Source of the DNA: Erpobdella octoculata
Lineage: Eukaryota; Annelida; Clitellata; Hirudinida; Erpobdellidae
Length of the DNA stretch: 64,000 nt
Assembly: GCA_963978895.1 (NCBI GenBank)
Contig: OZ022247.1
Span: forward strand, 1-64,000
Reading direction: 5' to 3'
Shown here: in pieces, positions 1-12,355 of the stretch
Position numbering within the stretch: the first letter of the stretch is position 1
Layout of the letters: each line of letters opens with the position of its first letter
The notes under the pieces: generated by a model
Told to the model about the DNA's origin: nothing
The model's database searches: none
The model's input: the letters and a program-made list of their open reading frames with translations, nothing else
Translations under genes and position numbers: made by a program

Positions 1-61
1 TAACATCCCTCTACACAAACATGAAAAATCAGAGAAGTCTGCAAATTCAACAAATCTCTGG

Positions 62-895
62 ATGCAAAGACTTAAACACCCAGGAGAACCAATATTTCTC
101 AACCACCTACTACGTCATTCACTCTCACATAATGACTTCACATTTTTCAACCACAGGTACATCCAGACTAATGGCTGTGCCATGGGTAAGGCTTACTCCC
201 CTACCCTGGCCAACCTATACCTCCATGACCTGGACATATTCATCACATCCAACCCAGCAGTTTCTTTCTACAAAAGATACATAGATGACATCTTTCTTAT
301 ATGGTTGAATGACCTTCACTCACTCCAAAATTTCATCCAACAATCCAGTAACCTGATAGAGGGTATACAACTCACTTCAGAAACAGACCAGACATCCATA
401 AATTTTCTTGACTTAACAATCAGCATTTCGGATTCTGGCATCCTGTCATATAGACCATACTTTAAACCCACAAACTACTTCCTTTACCTCCACCCTTCCT
501 CTCACCACCCCAGCCACACCTACAAAGGGATTATTAAATCTCAATTCATAAGGTTTCTGAGACTGTCGTCATCAATGAATGACTTCATTTTTGCCTCAGA
601 AATCCTTATCTACCATCTCTTAAACAGAGGATACACCTTTTCCCAACTTAAAAGACAGTATAATCTAGTTAAAAGCAACTTCCCTAACCACACCAAAAAA
701 CCCCCCATCTCCAGGAACAACACAATCTTCGTCACCAGCAGTCTCAATAAGGTTTCCTCATTAATTTTCGCATTTGCGAAGGAAATCATTCCCCAAAATT
801 ACTTCTTCTCCGAATATAAAATTATTCGCTCTAACACCTGTGGTAAGAATCTTAAAAGGTTACTTTTTAAGACACCTTCACTTCCACCTCCCTAA
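62..895 (+). pseudogene. PLE reverse transcriptase fragment, copy 1
   Basis: This frame holds the RT motifs QTNGCAMGKAYSPTLANLYL and RYIDDIF, whose two aspartates are the catalytic pair, and then the PLE thumb-like stretch with FKPTNYFLYLHPSSHH and IIKSQFIRF. It stops at 895 just after a Lys-Arg-Leu-Leu-Phe-Lys motif, with no GIY-YIG domain behind it. The upstream SLYTNM motif (9-23) lies in another frame, so there is a frameshift between about 24 and 62. This copy is therefore broken here, or the sequence has an indel error. The matching segment in copy 3 is uninterrupted. Confidence 0.8.
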
Positions 896-1006
896 TCAAT
901 ACTAAAATTAATAACTTCCCATCAACTTTTCACCTTTCCAAATTCCCCCCCCCCCTTTTTTCATCATCTTACATATACATATATACTTACATATATACAT
1001 GTCCTC

Positions 1007-2094
<1,088 letters not shown>

Positions 2095-2344
2095 GCATGT
2101 ACATATACATGTACATACAAATCATATATATATACCATATATATGTAATTATATATATAATCCATATACATATACCATGTATGTTATATATAATATATAT
2201 ATAAAGCCAGCCCGTATATATACATATATATACCTGTATATATATATATATATATATTTTTATCGCGTAAAATATATATATATATAAACCTTTTCCGTTT
2301 TTTTTAACTTCATTTACGTTTTTGTTCAAATTAATAAATCGCTT

Positions 2345-2372
2345 CTGAAGAAGGTCCTTGTAAGACCGAAAG
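2345..2372 (+). other. Conserved 3' hairpin, hammerhead-like core (PLE copy 1)
   Basis: CTGAAGA, then a stem GGTC (2353-2356) and GACC (2364-2367) closing a 7-nt loop, then GAAAG. This is the layout of a hammerhead core (CUGANGA, stem II, GAAA), but there is one extra A before stem II and I cannot build a convincing stem III and cleavage site. It repeats in copy 2 at 4516-4543, and an equivalent hairpin occurs in diverged copy 3. PLEs are known to carry hammerhead motifs in their terminal regions; activity here is doubtful. Confidence 0.45.
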
Positions 2373-2476
2373 CTCAAGCACTCAAACAAAATTCACAATC
2401 AGTAATTTCTATATCTCATCACTTGTATCTCGGTCTCGCTCTTACTATTAGCGCCGGGTCATTTATTTGTTTCTCA

Positions 2477-2497
2477 CCCTAACCCTAACCCTAACCC
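2477..2497 (+). repeat. Short telomeric CCCTAA tract between PLE copies 1 and 2
   Basis: Three and a half CCCTAA units sit exactly between the 3' terminus of copy 1 and the 5'-truncated start of copy 2. The first bases of copy 2 (TTCACTCACTCC) correspond to position 315 of copy 1, where CC precedes them, so the join has a little microhomology with the telomeric CCC. Confidence 0.95.
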
Positions 2498-3078
2498 TTC
2501 ACTCACTCCAAAATTTCATCCAACAATCCAGTAACCTGATAGAGGGTATACAACTCACTTCAGAAACAGACCAGACATCCATAAATTTTCTTGACTTAAC
2601 AATCAGCATTTCGGATTCTGGCATCCTGTCATATAGACCATACTTTAAACCCACAAACTACTTCCTTTACCTCCACCCTTCCTCTCACCACCCCAGCCAC
2701 ACCTACAAAGGGATTATTAAATCTCAATTCATAAGGTTTCTGAGACTGTCGTCATCAATGAATGACTTCATTTTTGCCTCAGAAATCCTTATCTACCATC
2801 TCTTAAACAGAGGATACACCTTTTCCCAACTTAAAAGACAGTATAATCTAGTTAAAAGCAACTTCCCTAACCACACCAAAAAACCCCCCATCTCCAGGAA
2901 CAACACAATCTTCGTCACCAGCAGTCTCAATAAGGTTTCCTCATTAATTTTCGCATTTGCGAAGGAAATCATTCCCCAAAATTACTTCTTCTCCGAATAT
3001 AAAATTATTCGCTCTAACACCTGTGGTAAGAATCTTAAAAGGTTACTTTTTAAGACACCTTCACTTCCACCTCCCTAA
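2498..3078 (+). pseudogene. PLE reverse transcriptase C-terminal fragment, copy 2
   Basis: The same C-terminal residues as copy 1, beginning after the catalytic YIDD motif, which is absent because of the 5' truncation. The open frame extends back through the telomeric repeats as Leu-Thr repeats, which is an artefact of reading CCCTAA. It cannot encode an active RT. Confidence 0.85.
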
Positions 3079-3190
3079 TCAATACTAAAATTAATAACTT
3101 CCCATCAACTTTTCACCTTTCCAAATTCCCCCCCCCCCCTTTTTTCATCATCTTACATATACATATATACTTACATATATACATGTCCTC

Positions 3191-4266
<1,076 letters not shown>

Positions 4267-4647
4267 GCATGTACATATACATGTACATACAAATCATATA
4301 TATATACCATATATATGTAATTATATATATAATCCATATACATATACCATGTATGTTATATATAATATATATATAAAGCCAGCCCGTATATATACATATA
4401 TATACCTGTATATATATATATATATATATTTTTATCGCGTAAAATATATATATATATAAACCTTTTCCGTTTTTTTAACTTCATTTACGTTTTTGTTCAA
4501 ATTAATAAATCGCTTCTGAAGAAGGTCCTTGTAAGACCGAAAGCTCAAGCACTCAAACAAAATTCACAATCAGTAATTTCTATATCTCATCACTTGTATC
4601 TCGGTCTCGCTCTTACTATTAGCGCCGGGTCATTTATTTGTTTCTCA

Positions 4648-4986
4648 CCCTAACCCTAACCCTAACCCTAACCCTAACCCTAACCCTAACCCTAACCCTA
4701 ACCCTAACCCTAACCCTAACCCTAACCCTAACCCTAACCCTAACCCTAACCCTAACCCTAACCCTAACCCTAACCCTAACCCTAACCCTAACCCTAACCC
4801 TAACCCTAACCCTAACCCTAACCCTAACCCTAACCCTAACCCTAACCCTAACCCTAACCCTAACCCTAACCCTAACCCTAACCCTAACCCTAACCCTAAC
4901 CCTAACCCTAACCCTAACCCTAACCCTAACCCTAACCCTAACCCTAACCCTAACCCTAACCCTAACCCTAACCCTAACCCTAACCC
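4648..4986 (+). repeat. Telomeric (CCCTAA)n array, about 56 units
   Basis: A perfect CCCTAA tract on the + strand from the 3' end of PLE copy 2 to the 5' end of PLE copy 3. The orientation is that of a left chromosome end. The array is long and homogeneous, which suggests telomerase synthesis rather than old interstitial repeat. Confidence 0.97.
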
Positions 4987-4987
4987 A

Positions 4988-5311
4988 TCACAATATAAAA
5001 TACCTGTTTTATACTTTAATGCATCAATCGATATACCTGAATCTCACCTTCATGAAAGTCTTCTTCGAGAATTTTTTGACTCCATGTCAGCTATGGAAGT
5101 CAGAGAATACATTAAGGATCAAATCCGTTCCAATATTATTAATCTTTTCTTAAAAATTGTAAAGGACAAGTTCAAGAATTTTCCGAGATGTTACGACGAC
5201 AGACACCCCTGTGAAGAGTTTTGCACTCCACGTTCTGGGCACGTTGCTTTTTTAGAGCCAGACGCCGTGATCTCGAAAGCAGACGGGATCTCGGCGATTC
5301 AACATCATTAA
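4988..5311 (+). CDS. PLE upstream ORF fragment (copy 3), overlapping the RT frame
   Basis: An open frame running from the telomeric junction to a stop at 5311, in a different frame from the RT. It contains EFFDSMSAMEVREYIKDQI and a basic Cys/His-containing stretch (Phe-Pro-Arg-Cys-Tyr ... His-Pro-Cys-Glu). It overlaps the RT frame by about 97 nt. The RT frame has no ATG near its beginning, so the two may form one product by a -1 shift, or a single-base indel may have split one ORF. The function of this segment is not recognised. Confidence 0.45.
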   Translation, partial: SQYKIPVLYFNASIDIPESHLHESLLREFFDSMSAMEVREYIKDQIRSNIINLFLKIVKDKFKNFPRCYDDRHPCEEFCTPRSGHVAFLEPDAVISKADGISAIQHH

Positions 5312-7107
5312 TCGACGACTCGGCGGCTACGGGATTCGTCAACCTGTCGTCGCACTCCCTCTCCGATGACGAACAAAAATTACTCTCGTTAGGATGCGGC
5401 TTCGTCCCGTCGAGACGTACAGTTCCCGTTTCCATCTTAGAGAAAAATTTGGAAAGAATCAAAAGACAAATTTCAATCAAAGATTTTTTTCTAACTCCGC
5501 GTCCTTTCGTTGGGGACACCCGACCTAACGATTTACCCCCTTTCTATCGCAGCATGTGGAGACCTGATGACTCCTCTCTTAGTAGAAGTACTCGCATCAC
5601 TCTTAACACTATATCCGAATCGTTTAAAAACATTATGGAAATTCGTTCGGATGGCCATGGTTTCGTTTCTACTGGAGATCGTCTCAACCTATCACCTAAT
5701 TTACGTCGAGCCATCCACAGTCTTGGTAATAATCCCACCCTAGTAATTCGTAAAGCTGACAAAAGCAATATCTTATGTGTAATGGATCGTGAACAGTACG
5801 AGCGTGAAGGCAAAAGACAACTTTCCGACATCCGATTTTACGAACCAATCGATAGGGACGTCGAGCCTGTCAAAATTCTACGAGAAATTTTATTACGAGC
5901 TCGCAAGAACAAATCTATTTCTAATAAACTATATAATTTAATATCCGAGAGTTTGCAATTGAAACACGTTACGAGAAAATTCTACCTACTACCAAAAATC
6001 CACAAACCCATTTCTAAATGGCTGGATCCCCGTCTCTGTCCCCCTGGTCGTCCTATTGTCTCTGACATCGGATCGCCAGACTACATATTTAATAGATGGT
6101 TGGATTTCCGACTTAAAAAACTTACTTCTCATCTTTCTTCCGTCTGTTCAGATTCATATGACTTTGTTCGTCGAATATCATCATTTAGACAGGTCAATGA
6201 AAGCGAGTTTGTTTTAGCCACCGGAGATATAACTTCACTGTACACTAATATGTTAAATTCTCGATCTCTTGACATTGTCCAAGAACTCCTCGGATCGTCT
6301 AAAGATGCCGATTTCGTCTTGGAGATCCTAAACCATTCTTTGCACAATAACACATTTGAATTTGCTCGAAGAATGTACCGTCAGACGGATGGTTGTGCCA
6401 TGGGTAAGTCGTACTCGCCCACCCTGGCCAACCTCTACCTCTTTGAATTTGACAGGTTCGTCTCTTCTCGTCCAGAGGTGCTGTTATACGTAAGATATAT
6501 CGACGACATCTTCATAGTTTGGGCCGGATCGATAAAATCATTCCAGGAATTCGCTCCATCTCTCTCCTCCCTCATCGATAGAATTGAGATAGAATTCACA
6601 GTCAACGATCACCATGTCGACTTTCTTGACCTCACTATATTTCGTAGTGAGGATCATCTTACCTTCAGACCATTTTTCAAACCCACCAATTTTTTTCAGT
6701 ACCTCCACCCCTCTTCGCACCACTCTTCACACGTCTTTTCTGGTATTATTAAATCGCAATTCATTCGTTTCGCCCGTCTTTCGTCATCGTTAGCTCATTT
6801 CGATTTCACAAGTTTTATTTTCATTCATTTCATAGTCGTTTTCAGAGGTTATAATAGAATCAAAGTTAAACGCATTTACCGATCTATACGGGCTGAATTT
6901 GATAAATATAAATCTACAACTCTAGCGATCACCATAGAAAGAACCTTGCCCGACTTCGTCCTAGTAGGTACTGACCATAAAGTCTCCCTTGAACTCTTCA
7001 GAATCTATAAATCATCTATCCTAAATAACCATCGTTTCGCAAATCACTCCATTATGAGATCGTGTTCTAGTGATAAAAATCTCCTTCGTCTTCTTTTTAA
7101 ACATTAG
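5215..7107 (+). CDS. Penelope-like reverse transcriptase (endonuclease-less), copy 3
   Basis: About 628 residues counted from 5221. Visible RT features in order: VIRKADKSN (PLE motif 1), FYLLPKIHKP with PGRPIVSDIGSP, ATGDITSLYTNM (first catalytic Asp), YRQTDGCAMGKSYSPTLANL, YIDD at residues 426-429 (catalytic pair), VDFLDLTI, and FFKPTNFFQYLHPSSHH with IIKSQFIRF. The protein stops after LLRLLFKH at 7107 and no GIY-YIG nuclease follows, unlike Penelope, Neptune or Poseidon. The RT would extend a free 3' end. Its placement between telomeric repeats suggests the chromosome end served as primer, as proposed for Athena and Coprina elements. There is no in-frame ATG near the start; initiation or a frameshift from the preceding frame is unresolved. 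Confidence 0.85.
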   Translation, partial: RVLHSTFWARCFFRARRRDLESRRDLGDSTSLIDDSAATGFVNLSSHSLSDDEQKLLSLGCGFVPSRRTVPVSILEKNLERIKRQISIKDFFLTPRPFVGDTRPNDLPPFYRSMWRPDDSSLSRSTRITLNTISESFKNIMEIRSDGHGFVSTGDRLNLSPNLRRAIHSLGNNPTLVIRKADKSNILCVMDREQYEREGKRQLSDIRFYEPIDRDVEPVKILREILLRARKNKSISNKLYNLISESLQLKHVTRKFYLLPKIHKPISKWLDPRLCPPGRPIVSDIGSPDYIFNRWLDFRLKKLTSHLSSVCSDSYDFVRRISSFRQVNESEFVLATGDITSLYTNMLNSRSLDIVQELLGSSKDADFVLEILNHSLHNNTFEFARRMYRQTDGCAMGKSYSPTLANLYLFEFDRFVSSRPEVLLYVRYIDDIFIVWAGSIKSFQEFAPSLSSLIDRIEIEFTVNDHHVDFLDLTIFRSEDHLTFRPFFKPTNFFQYLHPSSHHSSHVFSGIIKSQFIRFARLSSSLAHFDFTSFIFIHFIVVFRGYNRIKVKRIYRSIRAEFDKYKSTTLAITIERTLPDFVLVGTDHKVSLELFRIYKSSILNNHRFANHSIMRSCSSDKNLLRLLFKH

Positions 7108-7156
7108 GTCTTTTTCTTCTTGTTAGTTGCCGGCGGCCGTCGTGGTTGTCTGATGG

Positions 7157-7181
7157 CTGAAGCTGACAGTTTGGCCGAAAG
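7157..7181 (+). other. 3' hairpin of PLE copy 3
   Basis: CTGA-A, then GCTGA (7162-7166) pairing through two G-U pairs with TTGGC (7171-7175) around a CAGT loop, then CGAAAG. It has the same CTGA, hairpin, GAAAG order as the motif near the 3' end of copies 1 and 2 despite different stem sequence, which argues for conserved structure. Confidence 0.4.
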
Positions 7182-7200
7182 TATTCCATTAATTGAAAAA

Positions 7201-7342
7201 CCCTAACCCTAACCCTAACCCTAACCCTAACCCTAACCCTAACCCTAACCCTAACCCTAACCCTAACCCTAACCCTAACCCTAACCCTAACCCTAACCCT
7301 AACCCTAACCCTAACCCTAACCCTAACCCTAACCCTAACCCC
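7201..7342 (+). repeat. Innermost telomeric (CCCTAA)n array, about 23 units
   Basis: A perfect CCCTAA tract between PLE copy 3 and ordinary AT-rich DNA. If the left side is the chromosome end, this is the oldest telomere remnant and 7343 is the boundary to the chromosome proper. Confidence 0.97.
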
Positions 7343-8590
7343 ACATGAAGTTTTATAATCAAAGAACTGTTTCATTGGCAGTCAGTGTATTGAATCACAT
7401 ATTCAATTTTTTCAAATTATTTTTCACTAAAATACAAAAAAAGTTTAACGAAAAAACAATTTGCACAAAATATAAACAATAAACAAGCATTTAAGCTAGA
7501 TTTTACTAATTTTCAGACTTTTCAAATACTGGAGTTAACTATTCAAAAAGAAAGCAGATTAACTGTTTACAAATCAGTAGGCTAATAAAAAAAAAATAAA
7601 AACAGATATTTAAAAGAAGAAAGTATGGAAAAATATATTTTTAAAAAGACAAAATTTTATTTTAATAACTCTTCATTTTGAAAAATTAGAAAGATTTAGT
7701 TTTTGCAGGGCCTGGCTGATCACAACAGATCACCTTCTTACACCACAACATTTTCTAAGCCTTAAATTTTCTCAAAAGTGACATTTTCCTTTATCAGATG
7801 AATATTTGATAATTTTATATAAAAATATTAATTTAAAAATTAACTGGTAGTTTTATGATATTTTTAATGTTTACTAGTTTCTAAATTCATTCATTTTCAT
7901 GAATAATTAACACTGGTGACCTCTTTAAACAAAAAAAATAAATTTTAGTTTTTTGAAGCTTTTCCCTTTAAATTTGACCATGTCTTTTTTTGTTAGGTAT
8001 TATTTTTGTGTTTCAGATAAAAAAAAAACAATTTTAAAAGCCCAATTCAGTTTTTAATCTTTCACACTTTAGAAAATGATTAATTTTTGTGATTTTCGAT
8101 AAACTTACACAAGGTAAATCCTGATTAAATTCACAATCAAATAATAAATAAAAACTTTAATAAAAAAAATTAAGCAGCAAAAATGAAATCAACAGAAATA
8201 AAAAAGAAAAGATTAAAAAAATTATTTTGAAAATTGATATATATTTTACCTAAAGGCTTTTAATAAAGTACAAAAAAGGAATTTCTGGTTTGTACTAAAC
8301 CAGTTTTTTTGTATTTTTCAAGCTCTATGGCTTTATTTAGAAATTTTTATTAAGTAATTTTACAACTTTGTATTTGTACTTTTTAGTTCTGCACCAACAA
8401 GAGTCATATGAACTATTTGTCTTGAAAACTTAATTCCAGTCAATTTTAAATTAATCTAAAAAACCTGCTTTCAATCTTTTTTATTCATAGTCTCTAAAGA
8501 TTTTCTCATATTAAATACCTTATTTGTCATTTCCATGCAATGTTTTGTTTTATTCATTCTTATAAGTTAGTAAAATTATATCCGATAAAA
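7343..8590. other. AT-rich non-coding stretch next to the telomeric array
   Basis: About 1.25 kb rich in A and T runs. I see no open frame of note, RNA gene or repeat family. It separates the telomeric block from the first transposon fragment. Confidence 0.6.
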
Positions 8591-8592
8591 TA

Positions 8593-8624
8593 AATTCGAT
8601 AAAATAACAGACATACCTTTTTGA
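8593..8624 (+). repeat. 32-bp direct repeat, left copy
   Basis: It begins AATTCGATAAAATAACAG and ends CTTTTTGA, and it recurs identically at 9315-9346. The 690 bp between the two copies contain the minisatellite-cored element at about 8630-9035. It could be a long flanking duplication or the terminal part of a dispersed element. Confidence 0.7.
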
Positions 8625-8629
8625 CCTAT

Positions 8630-9035
8630 CTATGTATATATAAAAATGACTTTCTGTTTGTGTGTTCTTTATGCATTGCTACATCATTCATCCGATCGTA
8701 ATGAAATTTTCACACAACCTTAAGAGTCAATAGAAAAAGGTTTTCGTAAAAAATGAGATCAGTCACAAAATGTGCGGGAGAGCGAGCGGAAACGGGAACT
8801 GGGAAGGCGACTGGGAACGAAAAAGTGACCGAGAACAGGAGGGCAAGAGGGAGCGGGAAAGCGACCAGGAACGGGTAAGCGACCGGGAACGGGAAAACGA
8901 CCGGGAACGGGAAAGAAAGCGGGAACGGGAAAGCGACCTTGAGCAGGAAAGCAAGCGGGGAAGGAAACGGGAGCGAGAGAAAAACGATGGAAAAACCTCT
9001 CAAAATCCATGGGCAACGCCGGGTACCCCGCTAGT
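8630..9035 (+). mobile_element. Non-autonomous element with minisatellite core
   Basis: The left part (about 8640-8755) reads like a repeat head common in invertebrate genomes (AAAAATGACTTTCTGTTTG, then CCGATCGTAATGAAATTTTC). The centre (8770-8990) is a G/A-rich imperfect array built on a roughly 12 to 18-bp unit (CGGGAACGGGAAAGCGACC type). The right end is GGGCAACGCCGGGTACCCCG then CTAGT. A related head and tail without the core occur at about 41935-42115. Open frames through the core are repeat artefacts. The architecture recalls Helitron-like elements with tandem cores in molluscs and flies; that affiliation is inference. Confidence 0.5.
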
Positions 9036-9314
9036 ATTGTATATATTATGTAGTCATAATATTTTTCGGTACTGTTTCTCTGTATTAACTTTATTTAATG
9101 GAATAATTTATTTGAAAGACCAACACGAATAAATAAGTTACGTTAAAATAAACAAACATCGAAACTTTTTAATAAGCTTCTTTTCGCCTTCTTAACAGTT
9201 TTCAAGAAATAATACGGTCACTACAAAAAAAGATTACTACAAAAAAGCAGACGATATGGATTTTATCAGGAACGTCTGTCTCGCTCGTTTAATATTTTAA
9301 AAATAGACGATGAA

Positions 9315-9346
9315 AATTCGATAAAATAACAGACATACCTTTTTGA
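9315..9346 (+). repeat. 32-bp direct repeat, right copy
   Basis: Identical to 8593-8624 in all 32 positions read. Confidence 0.7.
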
Positions 9347-9613
9347 TTCCTTGTATTATCATCGAAAAGATGGTTTCTGAGCATTACATAACGCAATGAG
9401 CAGATTAGCAACAAAACTTTCGACAACGGACGGAAACGAGCAAAACAACAGGAAACGATAATGAAACGGATAGGTTAGCGCCACCAAAGAAATACATAGA
9501 CTTTCAATTTAAAAATTATATAATAATGAAATTATAAATGGTATATTTATGTCAACATCTACACTTTATACAATCTTTATTAGATTCATTGAAAACTTCA
9601 CAAAGTTTGTCAA

Positions 9614-10015
9614 ATTCTGGCTGACAGCTTCATGAGTCCCGTGAAGCTCTCGTGGACAGCTCAAATGGAAACCGGATCTAACTGTCGCAGGCCTTCCTCA
9701 GTTTGTTTGTACACAAGGGAGAAACTTTCTAAATTTGAAACAGGCTTTCCGGAAAGATGCAAAATTGGTTTCTTACTGTCCAGAAAAGATAAATTGGTGA
9801 TCCTTATAAGTAGTATGCACCATAAAGTTAACGTACATCAAGCAAACCCAAAAAAATAAGCCAAATATGGTTTTAGATTACAATGCTACTTACGGGGTTG
9901 TTGATACGGATTTAGATGTGGCTGTTCCTTCAAGAAAAAAAACGTTCCCGTTCAAGCTGTCTACTTGTTGAAGACAAAAAAGCCAACATCGGGTGATTAC
10001 AAAGAGGAGTTGCGA
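9614..10015 (+). pseudogene. piggyBac-like transposase remnant
   Basis: Two short reading frames joined by a frame change near 9855 give residues typical of piggyBac-family transposases. The first is a segment with KLSKFETGFPERCKIGFLLS and ILISSMHH. The second has Lys-Pro-Asn-Met-Val-Leu-Asp-Tyr-Asn-Ala-Thr-Tyr-Gly-Val-Val-Asp-Thr-Asp, resembling the conserved DYN(S)TKGGVDTVD block near the third catalytic Asp. The catalytic core upstream is missing, terminal repeats are not visible, and there are stops, so this is dead. Family assignment rests on the motif only. Confidence 0.5.
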
Positions 10016-10645
10016 TAAGCAGAGTTCATGTTAATATGTTATGCAGCACATGTGCATCAAAATGTCTTTTGTTTTTACTACATAGTGACCTCTTTTACTG
10101 TTATAGCAGTGTGTTTGACGTCAGGAATTAATTATTTTCAGAAAAAGTGGTGTTTTGTGCTATATAAGCACGGGGTCATTTTCGACCCCAGCGGTGTGAA
10201 GTTTAACGAAAAAAATCCGGTAGTTCCAGGATTATTTTTACTCTAAGACGTTTTTCTTTACAAGCTTTGGAAAATCTACGTGAAAGTCTTAGTTACCTTT
10301 TTGGCAACATTTGTCCAATCAGCAGGGTCGTAAATTCAGCATTTTCCAGGGGTGGCAAAAATTAAATAACATTATTTAAAATTATTAAACATAAAAAATA
10401 GTAATATAATTAATTTTGTAAGTGTTTGTTTTCATCATAAATAAAATTATATGAAAGAACAGACTTTTAGGTCGAAGTTATATTTTATTTATAATAAAAT
10501 ATTTGTTGAACAAATTAATATTTAAATTAAAATTGTATATGTATTTATTTTTTTAAACACTAAACCTTGTATTTTAATTTTACTAACAGTTGTCATAACA
10601 ACTATAGATGCACTAGTTTCACTAGTTCAATCGAAAACTCTGGAG

Positions 10646-11181
10646 ATGGAGCGCGAAAGAAGAACAATTTACAACGCAAAAGAAGCTCAGGAATACATAA
10701 AAGAACACAAAATTGATGAACTCTTTCAGAACATGCTATCTCAACTCATTTTCTACCGTCCAGGTACGTTGAAATAATTGTTTAAGTTTGTTTAATTTTA
10801 ATAGTTTCATTGAAAAAAATGTAATCTAATCACGTTTGCTATGATAAACTATTCCAGATAACCCGGTGGAATTTATGCTACAACACATAGACATGCTGAT
10901 CAAAAACCGTGATGAAAAAGGAGACCTTAAAACTTTCTGGAAGGAAAATGATTTGAAATCAGTAATTAGAGCTCTAGACACAACTTTATCTGGATATATC
11001 ACTGTTGAACAGTGCAAGAACAGTAAGACTAACAATTTAATTAACAAACAACAGAACACTCTTAAAAATTTTCCTATCTTAAAAAGCTTTGGATGCTTTC
11101 AATATAAATGAACACGAGGATGTGATGACATTGTCACAAAACGGAATGATTCCCGTTGATGTTTTGGAAAAGAAATTGTGA
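10646..11181 (+). CDS. EFCAB10: EFCAB10-like protein (RIIa-like domain)
   Basis: Exons 10646-10763, 10858-11022 and 11087-11181 join in phase to 125 residues. The N-terminal half (EAQEYIKEHKIDELFQNMLS ... YRP) is the short two-helix RIIa/dimerisation-like domain; Arg-Pro is followed by NPVEFMLQHIDML. The remainder (SVIRALDTTLSGYITVEQC ... LDAFNIN) is a degenerate EF-hand-like segment as in EFCAB10, a small protein of ciliated cells in vertebrates. The TGA at 11179-11181 lies within a plausible donor (TTGTGAGTTT), so a longer splice form is possible. A polyadenylation signal AATAAA sits at 11479-11484. This is the gene nearest the telomeric array. Confidence 0.65.
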
Positions 11182-11779
11182 GTTTATTTCATAAATTTTT
11201 GTCACTTGATCCATTTCATAACAGTTGACATATTTTCATAACACTTATACTATACTATAAAATGTTATTATTTATATCAGAAAATCAGGAATTCTGAAAG
11301 TATCAAAAACTTACAAGCAAGAAAATTGATAGAAATTATCATGCCAGAGTACATAAAGACTTAAGACTCACAACTTTTTAAACCTGCATTTTGTAATCTT
11401 ATTCTAAACTATTCATCTTTTTTGGGTTTTGGTTAAACTTTCCTCTGAAACAATCATGAACACAACAATGTATTTTTGAATAAAACTTGTATTTATAAAT
11501 CAATCCTAAAACTTTCAACGTTTTTTGTACGTATCGCAAAATGTTTTTTCAAATTCTGAATCTTTGATGACTAAAAATAGTGTTGGTGTTGATGAAGTGA
11601 GCTTGAATCTGTTGAAAAGAAATTTCACGATTAATATTTCAAAAGGAGCTCAAAATAATGAACACAATCTTCAATAATAACATAATACAAGTATAAAAAA
11701 CTTTTCAAAAACCATGTTTCTTTTATGCACTAAAAAGACAAAAAATAATTATCTGGCTCTGTAAAATTTGTTAACATAC

Positions 11780-12046
11780 TTAACTTACTATAACTTATAA
11801 CTTACTATAACTTATAACTTACTATAACTTATAACTTACTATAACTTATAACTTACTATAACTTATAACTTACTATAACTTATAACTTACTATAACTTAT
11901 AACTTACTATAACTTATAACTTACTATAACTTATAACTTACTATAACTTATAACTTACTATAACTTATAACTTACTATAACTTATAACTTACTATAACTT
12001 ATAACTTACTATAACTTATAACTTACTATAACTTATAACTTACTAA
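11780..12046. repeat. 17-bp tandem repeat
   Basis: About 16 near-perfect copies of CTTACTATAACTTATAA lie between the EFCAB10-like gene and the 3' end of TTC4. Confidence 0.95.
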
Positions 12047-12355
12047 AAGCTAACATTAAAATTCTATAACTATAATAACTTGGGTTGCATTGTTTTATAT
12101 TCTGGAAAGCAACTCACGTTTTTATAGTTATAAAATTTTACTGTTAGCTTTTATTGTGTGTGTTTTCAAATTTTACAGAGCCAGAGAATTGTTTTCGTCT
12201 TTCGTATAATCGGACTTGGATATATGCCAATTCATTTTAAGTGGATTATATAAACGATTATATAAATAGGCGGAACAAGATTGAACAATGTGAAGTGATT
12301 AAAAGTTCAATAACATTTCTGAACAGAGACATAGAGAAATATATGGTAAAATAAA

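Larger units (their letters stand above)
4987..7200 (+). mobile_element. Penelope-like retroelement, copy 3 (diverged family)
   Basis: An element bounded on both sides by CCCTAA repeats. It contains an upstream coding fragment (4988-5311), the main RT frame (5215-7107) and a short 3' tail ending AATTGAAAAA at 7200. Base composition is more balanced than in copies 1 and 2 and there is no (TATACA)n tail, so it is a different family. The tail contains a hairpin at 7157-7181 of the same layout as in copies 1 and 2. The 5' side abuts telomeric repeat without untranslated sequence, so it is probably 5'-truncated. Confidence 0.88.

Noticed and set aside
2345..2372. Functional hammerhead ribozyme
   Set aside because: The core resembles one, but an extra A precedes stem II and no proper stem III with a UH cleavage site was found; reported only as a hammerhead-like hairpin.
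4638..5153. Leu-Thr repeat protein, and the Arg-Val repeat frame at 7097-7375
   Set aside because: Translation of CCCTAA/TTAGGG telomeric repeat.
8710..9132. Arg/Glu-rich or Phe-Pro-rich open frames on both strands
   Set aside because: They follow the G/A-rich minisatellite core and have no start context or domain.
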